DNA from: Perkinsus olseni | Lineage: Eukaryota > Perkinsozoa > Perkinsida > Perkinsidae | Length of the DNA: 64,000 bases | Assembly: GCA_013115135.1 (NCBI GenBank) | Contig: JABANP010000098.1 | Span: forward strand, 1 to 64,000 | Direction: 5' to 3' | Shown here: one piece after another, positions 30,331 through 41,510 of the stretch | Position numbering within the stretch: position 1 is the stretch's first letter | How the letters are laid out: the number at the start of each line of letters is the position of its first letter | Translations under genes and position numbers: made by a program | The notes under the pieces: generated by a model | Databases searched by the model: none | Told to the model about the DNA's origin: nothing | Seen by the model: only the letters and a program-made list of their open reading frames with translations

Positions 30331-33083
30331 CTACTGTGCTGCGAAGTTCAACTTCACTGCGGGTTCTGATGAACGCATCTGCCGAATTCGAGAGTTCACA
30401 TCGGATGTGTACTTCACGGGAGTCATTGCCACCATCTTGTCGGCAAGAGTGCTCTGAAAGTCGCCAAATCACTTGATGCGGTGGCAGTTCGATAACGGAG
30501 CTCACCTCAGTCGAAGTCTCATCGCGGTAAGCCTTCACGCATCTTTCAGCCTCGGAGATAAGCTTCGGATCCGCTGATCTGAATATCGACAGCAGTGAAG
30601 TCAAGATCAAGTCTGTGCTGTCCAATCGTGAACGTGAGTCATAAGCTTTGGAGCACTGCGCCTTACCTGCAGATTATACTGGTGTACTGCTCCTTGAAGG
30701 TTGCAGGCAACATTCCTCCTTGGATAGCGAGCTCCGGCTCTCTCATATGCACAGCATGGCCACCACACTTGCTAACGAATCTCACGTGCTCCATCGGGTT
30801 GTTCTCACCCATGCCCCAGTTATACGCCGCTACGGCCAGCTCCAAGGCATCCGGTGTCAAAAACGTGCCTGAGACACAGAGGGCGAACTACTGAGAGCTT
30901 GGCGTCGACCTGAGCGCAGCCCCGGGAAGCTTGGCCTGTGTGACAACCTTGGCATGATGTATCAAGGTCGTCTTTTTTAGCGGCCTATGACCTCTCATTC
31001 GACTCCGAAATTTTCCCCGTGAAGGAAATCGGCAGCTTCATTGTTATCACCTCATTCTCAGAGCATGCGAAGGGGGACAGGCGACGGTGGTTTGAACCCA
31101 CGGCGCAAGATCGTCGAACGGAGAAGTTCGGGTACAAAATGGCTATTCGGTCAATTCACAAATTTGAATCGGAAATCTCGCGACTGGGCAATGGAAGCCG
31201 TCCTTCTTCTTACTCTCACCGTCACTTACTGTGCGAGCATATCTTCTCGATGATACCTTCCTCCGGCACGCCAGAGAACTTCACGACGACCTTCCATATC
31301 CTACCAACAGTAATATACAGCTAGCCTGTGGAACTTGACGGACGGGTCTCCCTCCACAAAACAACTTCGACAACCCGGGAGCAACAGACCAACCTTCTTC
31401 GCTGAATGTCCTTCAGAATCTGCGAGGCCTGCTCAAGTGCAGGAATCCCTGGGACCTGGTTACCAACGAAGCGCACAGAGTTAGCATGCTCGATATAGTG
31501 AGCCTGAGAAAAAGAGGGCGAGCAGGCAAGTAAAAAAGCTGAGAACTCCATCGAGAAAAGACTCACCAGCCAGTTGGTCATAACGCAGAGTGCCTGGGGA
31601 TCTTCAATCGATTCGCTGAGGGGCTTGAAAACTTCGACTCCATCCTCGTTATGGCCCCTGATAAGAGAGAAGGGCGCTCCTCAACCTCGTACCGGGCATG
31701 CGACCGCCCCAACAACACTAGGCGGATCTAACATCGTCCATTCAGGAATGGAAATCGCCATAACAGAACGCACTTGATCTCGATATACGGCGCCGCCAGC
31801 TTGAATGCCTCCTTAATCATCGCCTCCACAGCTTTGACCGTACGATGCTGGTACATACGACGATGTAGCGACTCTCTGGTCCGGAAGATGGCGCAGAGGT
31901 TTTCAAACTGCACAGAAGGTCGGAGTGAAAGAGCAAGGGCACTGAGCCGACTCACTAACCTCCTTATCTGGCCAGCATATCGTCGGGAAGCCGTCCGACA
32001 TGAGGATCTTTGCATTCATGATGAGACGAGGTACCTCACACTCCCCTTGGACCCCACTGTGGTGACAGTCTCTGAGGATGTGACCTCAATGAGGGCCTAC
32101 CACATTTGAACACTGTCTAACTCACCGCATGATGTAGTCGAATTTATCAACATCAAGGCCCGTCCTCTTGTTTGCCACAATATCCAGTAGGAAAGCTTTA
32201 GCGACCGGGCGGCCGACCTGAGAGCAGCCGAGGTGTAACTCTGCCCCAATTTGGGGCAGAGAATTTTGGGGGCCCCCAAAATAGTATACTGACCTCGAGG
32301 AGGAAAGCCTCTTTACTGCTTTCCTTGAGCTCTACTAGTTTGGTCGGCTTGGGCGGATCGATGCAGTTCTTGATGAAGTTCACGTCAGCGTCGTTTAACG
32401 GGAGTGGCTTCCCTTCAGTCGCCAAACGGTCCACTATGGCGTCGCTGAGAGAGCACTCATCACTGCTTCAAATTCAAAACGTTCGACACTTACAGCAACT
32501 TCAGGCTAACCTGCTCATGCTCGTGATGATGAATCCCCATGCTAGGAAGGACACAGGACTCCCAGGTGTGTGAGAAGGGTCCATGGCCCAAATCATGGCA
32601 TAGAGCTGCTACCGTCACGCACACCTACGATACAGCGCAGCCAAGTCGATCAGCTATAAGAAGGGCTCGCCTCGCCCCAGCTTACCACATCCTTTTGACT
32701 GATACCTAGGTGAGGTTGGCGGTCTCGCAGACCAGTAGCAAAGGTTTGCCTGACAAGATGCTTCACTACACCCGTCGACGAGGCAGCAGTTGGCCCTACG
32801 CTAGATGTGCGGCTCCGATGCTATGCTCGAACCTAGAGTGAACTCCGCCATCGAAGACATACGATGTCGCACCTAAGAGTAATAGGAATTGCACAGTGGC
32901 CAAGTAGAAGCTTCTGAGATCTATCCAACTTTCGAGTACTATCAGCTGCTAAATGATCGAGCAATGAACAGTGAGAGCTGACTGACCGAGCTGGGTGAGA
33001 TCTCGGAGCCTCTGGAACTCGGGCGTATCAATGATGTCCTTGCAAAGGCTCGGGAGGCAGATCATGTTGTGAACTGGGTCCAT
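30331..33083 (-). CDS. SAMHD1-like HD-domain dNTP triphosphohydrolase
   Basis: Predicted to cleave dNTPs to nucleoside and triphosphate. Fourteen exons read from conserved segments: 33083-32987, 32872-32800, about 32760-32686, 32624-32494, about 32464-32294, 32217-32126, 32071-31960, 31907-31774, 31657-31567, 31503-31394, 31320-31230, 30868-30667, 30645-30506, 30453-30331; about 547 residues. Motifs in order: [20 protein letters not shown] and [20 protein letters not shown] (metal His); [14 protein letters not shown] (HD); [20 protein letters not shown] and RDCHHSG (last catalytic Asp); [31 protein letters not shown] near the C-terminus. These match human SAMHD1 throughout. No SAM domain precedes the HD part, so the start at 33083 makes a HD-only protein. 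The exon 2/3 junction is not in clean phase in my reading. Confidence 0.88.
32239..32282. repeat. Two adjacent perfect palindromes within an intron
   Basis: CTCTGCCCCAA-T-TTGGGGCAGAG (32239-32261) next to a 20 bp palindrome ATTTTGGGGGCCCCCAAAAT (32263-32282). Together they fill more than half of the 76 nt intron 32218-32293 of the SAMHD1-like gene. Confidence 0.9.
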
Positions 33084-33129
33084 CGTTCCTGAGCCAGCAA
33101 GGTTCGACGAGCTACCTGTCCCGACACCT

Positions 33130-33900
33130 TCAGTGACCTACGGAAGTCTCGCTTATACCAGGTTTGCGCTTTCCGCCGTTGCCGCAAAAGATACGAGCGC
33201 GACACTGACGGCGAGACATCCCGCCAGAGGTATCACGAACTGAGCTAGAGCGTTCACTAGAGCTACACAGCATATCAACACACGTACCGACTCTGAATTG
33301 ATCTGAACAGTGAGCTCGAGTTCGGTCTCCTCGTGCGGGATGTTGAACGCCTCGCATAGAGCATACTCTAGACCATTGCTCCACTCGATGGTGTTCGCAT
33401 AGGGAATCCTAGTGAGAATGAAGTAGTCGAGTCACTTGATCGGGCGTATCGTTACTTGGCTTTCTCTTTACTCTCGGCATCTTCAAATGTGATACTATCA
33501 TCAGAATCATCAGGGGAGACCGGGGAGCTATCGTGAGGTGCCTGAACGCAAAACTAGCCCACCTACTCCCGCGCATGCGCAGCAAGTAGAGTGTCCAGAG
33601 ACTCTCCGAGAGAGACGATATTTCTGTGAACACGAGCGGTGAAGACGAGTAGCTCACCCTGAGAGTGTACGCCCCTCCTTGATGTGTGCTGCTCAGAGAG
33701 ACTGGTACTCCGGTAGCATTGTCAATGAGCTCCATTGACGACATGTGCTCTGGATCGAGGCGGAAGTGTCCGCAGATAGATTGGGAAGCAGAACTCACCG
33801 TCGAGAATCTGATCGATGGAAACTCAGTCAGAAACCTGAGACCCGCAGCACGAACAGCAGTGAGACATTCCAAGACAAAACATCTACGCCGATAGCCCGT
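33130..33900 (-). CDS. Unrecognised intron-rich gene, candidate exons
   Basis: Just upstream of the SAMHD1-like start on the same strand. Protein-like pieces: [20 protein letters not shown] and on to GGAYTLRV (about 33760-33655), [17 protein letters not shown] (about 33520-33465), and [20 protein letters not shown] then [15 protein letters not shown] (about 33407-33275) ending at a GTACGT donor. The last exon may be read two ways and ends before 33130. No family recognised; it may run into the SAMHD1-like gene as a longer N-terminus. Confidence 0.4.
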
Positions 33901-35461
33901 CACTGCTCATGGAGCTGACACCGAGCTCGGAGAGCGAATCGGAACTGCGAGGAAGGAAATTTACGTTAGGGAACCTAGCAGTTTCAAACTACGGCTGTCA
34001 AGTCGGTGTTAGGATCCGACTAGGAGGCTGACGCGGGAGGTGCTTACAAGAATCCTTGCTGCTGGCCATGATATGTGATGTACACACGTCTCAAAGTGGA
34101 CGGCTTTGACACCGCCCCGTTGGGGACATTCATCAAAGCAAAAAACGAGGTCGGCTGAGTGGGCATACAAGCCAGGCTAAGATTTACACTTGACTATCTT
34201 AACGAGACCGCTGAGCCCAGCACAGAGAGTGCAAATCGACTTTCGACCGCCCCAAGGGCTCTCTCAAAATATCCCCAACAATCCTCTTTCTTCCTCGTCC
34301 TACCAACGTAAGATATCCTGATAGACGATTCTCGGACGAAAATCGGGAGAAGGGGTCAGGTAGAAGAACGAGAGAGTGAATCTGATCACTCGTGTGAGCC
34401 AGCTTATCAGTGTGCATGGCCGTGAGAATACCAGATCCACAGGCAGAGTAACCTTTGATCCTTTGCCGGTGAGCGTTATGATAGGAGGCGAGTAGTGAAC
34501 CTGTTAATTCCCGGCAAGCTGTATTCACGAGCGCGGGGCACGAAATCGGGCGCATTATCGCATCAATATCGTTGAAAATTATCACATGCCAGGACCAGCT
34601 TAGACGAATCGCCTTCGGGCTAGACCATGCCCCACTTGGCTCCACGCATGCTCACAGTTTGTGCGTGCCAGGGTGGTCCATGTGCATGCGTGCAGATGGG
34701 ATTGACTGACGCGCAAGACTACTCCTATGGATGGGCTCAGTATTCAGCCGACGCTCCAGACGTCTCTAGATCCTAAAATTATCGGAGAGCTCACGAGCGG
34801 CAATCTCTGTCACTGCGTTTTGGTGACTGTGATGAGTAGGACTCGACAGCGTTGACTTATCGTCGTTGAGAGCACTGGGGATGCTTCGGTGTGCCGATTT
34901 GAAACAGGGCTCAAAGAACGGGAAACGAGGAATGCACGGGATCGCTGGGACCAACAGACCCACAGCGAGCAAAGGCGCAATGCAATGTGGGTATGCAGCA
35001 GCAATGGAGGGATGTTTTCACCGCAGCGCGTGTTAAACTCGACAGCTTGTGGGGTTCTTTGTAGAACCCTGACTTTATATCGGAGGGTTCAGGAACTCCG
35101 GCGCGGTGAAGAGGTGGAATGTTCACGAGGTTGATATTGGCTACAGGAGCAGCTTTTCCATCGCAATTTCTAACGAGCGATGGGCGTCCATCGACGGCTG
35201 CCGTTGTCGTTTCCGACTTGCAAAGTCACTCTCGGTGTGTCGAGAATGACGACTCGTGATTCTTCGAGAAAAGTGCCGTGCTCGGTAAAGCACTTTCCAG
35301 TACACAGGGACGTTCAGACGTTGAGTTTCACACTCGGCTGCTTTATGACGGTGGAGGTGTGGTTGGCATCCCTGGAGGGATTATTCAGATCATCCGCTCC
35401 GAAGTTCACTGCTCGAAGCTGGCAAGAATATGTACGTACCTTTAGGCTTCTGTGTTGACGT
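33901..35461. other. No gene seen
   Basis: Several short frames on both strands without protein-like character. Divergent space upstream of transporter copy 5, so promoters are expected. Confidence 0.45.
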
Positions 35462-36721
35462 ATGGCCCTTCCTCCCAAAACCCCTCATGCTGATCTCCCA
35501 CTCAAGCCCTCGGGCTTAGGGTGGTTCAGAGGTGCTTGTACCCTCACGATGACCGCGGTTGGGGTCGGAATTTTGTCGCTGCCGGAGACAGCGACTCGCT
35601 CGGGCTGGCTCGGCAGCATCATCGGCCTCACGTTCGCCGCGTGCATCATCTTCCACAATAACCATCTCCTATGGCGAACTCTTTGTCTTGCCGCAGAAGA
35701 CCAAGGGGAAGTGGTCAGATGCTATGAGCAAGCTGGCAGGGCCGCTTTCGGCATCGGTGGCTCGATCTACTTTGGGATTGTGCTCCATCTCGCCCTCGGT
35801 GCAGTGTGCTCGGTGATGCTCCTTCTATTGGCATCTACATGTGAAGCGATGGCTCGCGCTCTTGACAAGCGTGTCTGGATCGCGCTCTGGACAATCGTAG
35901 GCATACTGTTATCATGGATAAAAGAAGTGAAAAATGTCGGTGCCTTCGCGGCTGTTGGTGTCCTATCTGCCTCAGCTATGGTAATCGTCATAATCGCCGC
36001 CTCGGCCAACAAGCTGGTCACAGATGGTGTCGGTGAAGACCTCATTGTCGGACCTCGCAATGCTGTCGATTTCCTATCGATTTTTGCCACCTACTTCTTC
36101 GCCTATGGTATAAGCGCAACGACTCCCACGGTCTGCTACAACATGACCAAACCTATGGATTTTCCCAAGTCGTTGGCTGTCGCGATGATCTTTTGCACTG
36201 GCGTGTACCTAACCGCTATGGAGCTCGGCTACGCAGCTTATGGCCAGTCTCTATCCAAAGCGGACACGATCGCAGACGCAATATCTCCACCAGGTCAGCC
36301 TCTCAACGGCTTTGGGTGGCTCATCAATCTCGTAATCCTTATGGTCGTGCTATCACATTTCCTCGTTTTGTTTACGCCGACAGCGAAGCAACTAGACGTT
36401 CTGTGCGCCAGCGTTGGTGAAAGGAGGCAGTGGTCAACCATGAAAAACAAGGTGGCCTGTCTGGTCGGTCGGACGTGTCTTGTTATTCTTGAAGGCTGCA
36501 TCGCCATAGTCGTCCCTAAGGTCGATAGTCTTGTGGGTCTCATTGGTGCTTTTTGTGTGACTCAATTGTCCGTATTCTTTCCCATCGCATGCTACATCAA
36601 GATGAAGAGGCATCGCCATTTGCCTCTCAAAAAATGGGAATTATTTCTTTTCGCGGTGCTCGTGGCAATCGGATTTGTTGTGATGGTGTTGGGAGTCTAC
36701 GGCGCCGCTGTCCAATTCTGA
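35462..36721 (+). CDS. AAAP-type amino-acid transporter, copy 5
   Basis: A 419-residue intronless permease starting MALPPKTPHADLPLKPSGLG at the first in-frame ATG. About 11 helices, with the family signatures TMTAVGVGILSLPETATRSG, ISATTPTVCYNMTKPMDF, MELGYAAYGQSLSKADTIAD and FLVLFTPTAKQLD. Closest in the window to copy 4; long runs of identical DNA (for example around 16580-16740 and 36160-36300) suggest gene conversion or recent duplication although the genes are 18 kb apart. ALPGT of the other copies is SLPET here. Intact. Confidence 0.93.
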   Translation: MALPPKTPHADLPLKPSGLGWFRGACTLTMTAVGVGILSLPETATRSGWLGSIIGLTFAACIIFHNNHLLWRTLCLAAEDQGEVVRCYEQAGRAAFGIGGSIYFGIVLHLALGAVCSVMLLLLASTCEAMARALDKRVWIALWTIVGILLSWIKEVKNVGAFAAVGVLSASAMVIVIIAASANKLVTDGVGEDLIVGPRNAVDFLSIFATYFFAYGISATTPTVCYNMTKPMDFPKSLAVAMIFCTGVYLTAMELGYAAYGQSLSKADTIADAISPPGQPLNGFGWLINLVILMVVLSHFLVLFTPTAKQLDVLCASVGERRQWSTMKNKVACLVGRTCLVILEGCIAIVVPKVDSLVGLIGAFCVTQLSVFFPIACYIKMKRHRHLPLKKWELFLFAVLVAIGFVVMVLGVYGAAVQF

Positions 36722-39056
36722 GATTCTGTCTTGAAGCACAGTCTGTGTGGAGGGCTGAAGAGCCGGGGCATTGTCACTCTCTTAAAGAGGTTCAAGGGGA
36801 CTCCGAGAATCTTCAGGCCGTTGAGGTTAGCCACACGAAAATAGTTCAACTTGATGGGTACGTTCTCTCCTGGTACATTTCATTAGCTTTAGCATGACTC
36901 TTTTCTTGAGCAATCGGCGAGGCTCTGTAGGACGCTCAGATATCAAGCCCGACTATTATCGTATAGCTTTGTTTTTGGAGTGTGTTCAACCAGACGATTG
37001 ATGGCATTATCATGATGCTCGTTTTCCTATTATTGGTTTATCAAAAGCGTCGATCATGAGTTTTTCTCTCAGTCTGTCTCCGTCTAGATCTTTTCGTCAG
37101 TTGCTGAGTTTCGTTGGAGCCAGTTGGCATCAATGCTCAGCTTCGTGATTGAGTCCCCATTCCTGACACCATCAGTATCGACAGCTTCAGTTTCTCCTGG
37201 GACCTAGTTCGAAGCTTTCCTTGAACACGCCTCGAAAGAAATATTCGGCATTAAACGGTCGCCTGCACGCTTTCTCGAGGTTCGATTTCACCGAGAAACT
37301 GGTTTACGATAAGCGTCTAACTATGCCGGAACCGGCGTTGGACTATGAACTCACACACACGACAAGCTTACTTCAAACGTTGATCGACTTTAAACGACAC
37401 TCTGAAACCTAACTCACCGCCCAGATTCATTTGTGTCGCCATTATCTCGCTTTCCGTCTCTGTAGTTGACGAACCCAGGGTCAAACTAGTCAGAGAACTA
37501 AGGGTCAACATTCACTATCTGATTTTTTTTATTTGGCCAAAAACTGAGGCTAAAACCTGGGAATAACTATGCGAATACCGACACCCGCGTGTCCAGGATC
37601 GAATACTAGGAGTCCTTAGACTCAAGAAGCTAGCGAACGGAGGGAGCCTCTCAAGAGCCCTTGGAATACATACTGTGAGCACAGTACTCCAAAGATTTGG
37701 GCGCAATCGGAGTTGTTAACCTTCGGCTAGTCAGCATTGGCGTGCACCGAAAATCCCAATGCACCTTTCCTCCCATGCAAGCCCATTCCCGGCCCGAATA
37801 AGGCTCATCTGCAGCCTCCCTTTATTGCATTACTATTCTATTGTGTGTGGGTCTGTTGCCAGGCATTACAGGCCTATAGGCTTATCGCCCTTAAACATAC
37901 AATAGCCGACTCTGAGCGATCGCGAGTAGGCCCGACAGCAGCAATCCCCTGCGACCAAGTAAGACGGATTGAGAGAGCAAACAACGATCGGAGAGGGAGG
38001 GAGAGATACCGGAGCGAATACATCCGCAAGCAGCGTGATACGGAGAGAGATCCTCCTCCGCAGACCCATAGCTAAACCCAGTGAGGAGTGCTACGGCCGA
38101 TGAATCTCATCATGAGGCGCAACGCCGAACGTTGTGCGACTCGAGCAAATCAGCTATTATCGACACTGCTAGTATACTAAGTATAGGAAACGATGAAGTA
38201 AACGTTTAATTGGGCACTAGGTGCACCAACAAGGTGAGGGACGATAAGAGGGGACGCACGCCGTCGAGCCATCCTCGGTCACACTCGTGGAGTGGATGTA
38301 TGAGTGATGGCAAGCCCGGCCCCAGTTTCGATCTGACCATTACTGGCCAGTGACCCCCCCATGCCACGATCAGGCACTGGGACCAATGGGGGACGATTAT
38401 AGTAATACTATTTCTTGCACTGTGAAACTCTGATCGATTCGGGCGAGCGAGATTAACTTCGCGTCATTGCGGTGATTTTCTCGCGCGCCGCAAAATATTT
38501 CTACTTCTCTCCCGTGGGAAAAGGGAATCGCTCAACTCTGTCGACAAACTAGTTGCGCAACACAGACGGTGGGTGAGCTGGAAGCTAATAGTCGTAGCGA
38601 TGAGAGAACGAGCCTCGAGTCAAGGTGGACAAAACTTCAAACTACCTGCATACTCTAGAAATCTTCCAATTCCGGAGTAAACCCAAGCCTCGTGCACGCA
38701 AGTACATAGTTTGGGCGTATACGGGATTTCCTTCTTAAACAGCTCCTTGCTCCTTCGGTCGCCTCGGTATTGTTGCAGTGCTTCGCTCCGCTCGAGCTAC
38801 GTACTTGCGTGCGCTAAGCTGTGGTATACTCCGAAATTTCTAGGCTTCGCAGATTACGCGGGCCGTTCCGAAGTGCGTGCCTGCTTGAGATGATGCTCGT
38901 TGACCCGTTATCTGCTCGCCCACGGTTTGTCTAGAAAGCCGCTTCGCTACAAGTACGAAGCGTGTTCTCTCATACCAACGGGCGAGTGATATTCCTTCTG
39001 TATTCAGCCGTGAACGGTGTTCCGTTTGGCAGTGCTCCTGAGCTCATTCCTCAGCC
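36722..39056. other. No gene seen
   Basis: Over 2.3 kb with only short, non-conserved frames. I see no repeats with other parts of the window beyond short matches. Confidence 0.4.
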
Positions 39057-39866
39057 ATGAAACGGTCCTATTCGTCACCGGATCCGGAGTGGAAGACTGG
39101 ATGGCGCGCTGATGCCCTCACTCTCACTGCGGGTCCTCGATTCACAGTTGGGCGCGGAGCGAAGCACACCTCGAATAAGGTAAACCCAGGAGTCTGTAAC
39201 TTAAGGATCCTACTTTCATTGGCGTGTTATGATACGTCATTGATGTACCCTGAGCAGCCGCCCTACGAGAATGTATTTGCGTTTCCCAGGTGAAGTCTAA
39301 CTACCACCTGCAGAACACAAAGTACACAACCGGTGGAGGCTACCGGGACACTTGGGTAGTGTCTGTTGGCGACGCCTCGAGAAGCAGGGGCATGCTGAGA
39401 GGGTTCATGATGCCGGTCAGGTGCAAGTCCTCACTCGACAGAACAAGCAGCCCGGTCCAGGCCGATATAGGACCCCGCAAGAATTCGACCTAGGGATGGA
39501 CGCACGTAGAAGAGTAAGGCCTTTAGACACTTTCATAGACAGTGAGAGTCGATGCTGTGGTGATGCTCAGATCGGAGACAGCAAGGACATGACCCAAATA
39601 TCTCGGAACATTCTCAGTTTAGCTCCTGACTTCCGCTTCGGCACACAAAAGCAAGAGACGGTACAATTGAAGTGCAGTTTGCCTGCTCCAGTGGTAACCT
39701 CTTCCAAGGTACTGCGGAAGTTAAAGCTGGGGGCATTGAAGGCGAGCTACTTGAATATCCAGTAAAGGCTCGAACATAGTCGAGCGCACCGAATACCCCT
39801 TCTTTCAGTACTGGCAAGTCCACCGATATGAAAGTCACACCTGGTCCTGGGCAATACACTCAGTAA
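39057..39866 (+). CDS. PGPGxY-repeat (SHIPPO/ODF3-like) flagellar protein
   Basis: Plus-strand gene in about five exons: 39057-39179 (MKRSYSSPDPEWKTGWRADA, donor GTAAAC), about 39292-39353 (VKSNYHLQNTKYTTGGG), about 39386-39512 containing KQPGPGRYRTPQEFD, about 39600-39695 containing LSLAPDFRFGTQKQE, and a last exon ending STDMKVTPGPGQYTQ with stop at 39864-39866. Two PGPGxY boxes plus an APDFRFG segment are the hallmark of STPGR/SHIPPO repeat proteins such as ODF3/CIMAP and flagellar microtubule-associated proteins. Expected to bind axonemal or cortical microtubules. Small for the family (about 150 residues); middle exon edges are approximate. Confidence 0.6.
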
Positions 39867-40092
39867 CCTTCGGTTCCTAATCTTTGTGAAGTCACAGCGC
39901 TCTGTCAGGTATACGTCTTTCGGTGCCGCTTCGGGAGGCAGTCGTCGGCACTACTTCTAGTGCTCAGTTGTGTCTCTTATGCGGTTGTTCATGCAACATT
40001 CGGTGTGCTTGCTCTCCCGGTATGACGGCTTCTTGAGTTGATGATGGGTTCCCTCGTTCCAGAGTGATCATCGTCGTTTCAGTTGTGAACTG

Positions 40093-41313
40093 ATGGGTCA
40101 TGCCGACTTGCCGCGTCTCTTCCAAGAGTGGCAGCGACGGCACCCAGAGGACTATGGGGCTCTCTCTCTTCGGAAGTCAACGGCTTGCTCCGGACTAGGC
40201 GTCTTCGCAACGACCGACGTTGCTGAAGGAGATATCCTCTACGAAGACCGCCACCCTTTGGTGTCCATGCAGTTCGCTTATTCTCGTTATAGCGGCGCCA
40301 TATGTTGCCAGCATTGCCTTTGTAGTATCGGCAAACTCAGCGAGGCGTTCGACCATGTACTGGACCTGAAGAACATGTCGCTTGAGGAGGACTTCCCTAC
40401 CCTAGGCGCGGACATCATCTGGCTCGACTCCTTGATGCAGTGCCCGGCATGTATACCATGTAGTTGTGGTGAAGTACAGTACTGCTCTGAAGACTGCCGA
40501 CGCTTGGCGGAACCAGGACACGCTCGGCTTTGCGCGAACGCTGAGATACGGCATGGCCTGCAGGACTTGGCATTGAAGTACAACGAGTTTTTCATGCTTG
40601 CCGCTCAGGCAGCCTCCATAATGGTATCTCGCGTCCAAGAGTCGCACTGGACCGTCGAACGAGCGCTGTCGGAGTTCCTCAGCTTCTCGTCGGGTCCTGT
40701 TCTCGGGAAGACTGATGGAGGCGTGCAAGAATCTTACGATCTTATAATAGATCTCTTCCCGGATGATGAGCTGGCGGAGTTCCGTGAGCGTTTCACCGTA
40801 GATGAGTACATCCGCTTACTCGGAGTATTCGAGGTCAACAACATGCTCATCAACTACGACCATCCTTCCGTGGACTTACTTCAGGCAACACTGCGATGTC
40901 CTCGCGGTGCGGCTCTCTCGCAGAACGTCGAATGGGTCCGGCTGGTTGAACTTATACGGCGATTGGTGCCGTACGATGACGAGTGCGCGGCAAGTCTGTC
41001 GCCTTTCCCGGAAGTGCTTGGCTCCGGGCTTTATCGTGGAGTGGCGCTGACCAACCACTCGTGCTCGCCCAATGCTGAGGCATCTTTTGGCACCTCGCGC
41101 AGCCTGCAAGTGAAAGCACTGAAGGCCCTACGCGCAGGAGATGAGGTTCTTCAGAGTTACATCGATGAAAACCTGCCTCTGGTCGAACGTCAAACTAAGC
41201 TTCGTGAGGCCTACGGCTTTCACTTGTCGGTGTGGGAGATGTCGGCAGGATGCATTGGCCGAGCTTCATCAGCGGCACGGAAGTTTCAAGCCAATGACGA
41301 GCGAGGAATATAA
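40093..41313 (+). CDS. SMYD-type SET/MYND protein, C-terminus out of frame
   Basis: Predicted protein-lysine methyltransferase. ATG 40093, intronless. N-terminal SET half (GLGVFATTDVAEGDILYEDR), a MYND-like Cys-rich insert at about residues 76-157 (CCQHC...CPAC...CSCGEVQYCSEDCRR...HARLC), and the C-terminal SET core GVALTNHSCSPNAEASF, ALRAGDEVLQSYID. The frame as written ends FHLSVWEMSAGC..., but one base on, the DNA reads FTCRCGRCRQDALAEL, the expected CxCxxC post-SET zinc site, and runs to a stop at 41342-41344 (416 residues). One extra T in the TTT at 41218-41220 would explain this. SMYD5-like length and layout. Possible read error or recent mutation. Confidence 0.82.
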   Translation: MGHADLPRLFQEWQRRHPEDYGALSLRKSTACSGLGVFATTDVAEGDILYEDRHPLVSMQFAYSRYSGAICCQHCLCSIGKLSEAFDHVLDLKNMSLEEDFPTLGADIIWLDSLMQCPACIPCSCGEVQYCSEDCRRLAEPGHARLCANAEIRHGLQDLALKYNEFFMLAAQAASIMVSRVQESHWTVERALSEFLSFSSGPVLGKTDGGVQESYDLIIDLFPDDELAEFRERFTVDEYIRLLGVFEVNNMLINYDHPSVDLLQATLRCPRGAALSQNVEWVRLVELIRRLVPYDDECAASLSPFPEVLGSGLYRGVALTNHSCSPNAEASFGTSRSLQVKALKALRAGDEVLQSYIDENLPLVERQTKLREAYGFHLSVWEMSAGCIGRASSAARKFQANDERGI

Positions 41314-41510
41314 TTGCATTAGAATAGCTACAGTGCTCTGTTAGCTCTTAGGCGGGTGAGGTTGAATCATCCGAATGTTCTTCACTTGACAAATGTCGAA
41401 ATTTTGCGTTGGGATACTGGAGAGAGTCGCCCCCGCCCCTTTGGACTCTCCACCCCTGTACTGAATGCATTGAGGGTTTGTGTGGCTTCAGGCACTTACT
41501 GTCTTGCCCT

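Noticed and set aside
31080..31160. tRNA-like B box (GGGTTCAAACCACC on the minus strand) next to TAGCCATTTTG, reminiscent of a dinoflagellate/perkinsid spliced leader
   Set aside because: No A box or paired stems fit a tRNA, only 11 bases resemble a spliced leader, and it lies in an intron-sized gap of the SAMHD1-like gene. Probably chance.
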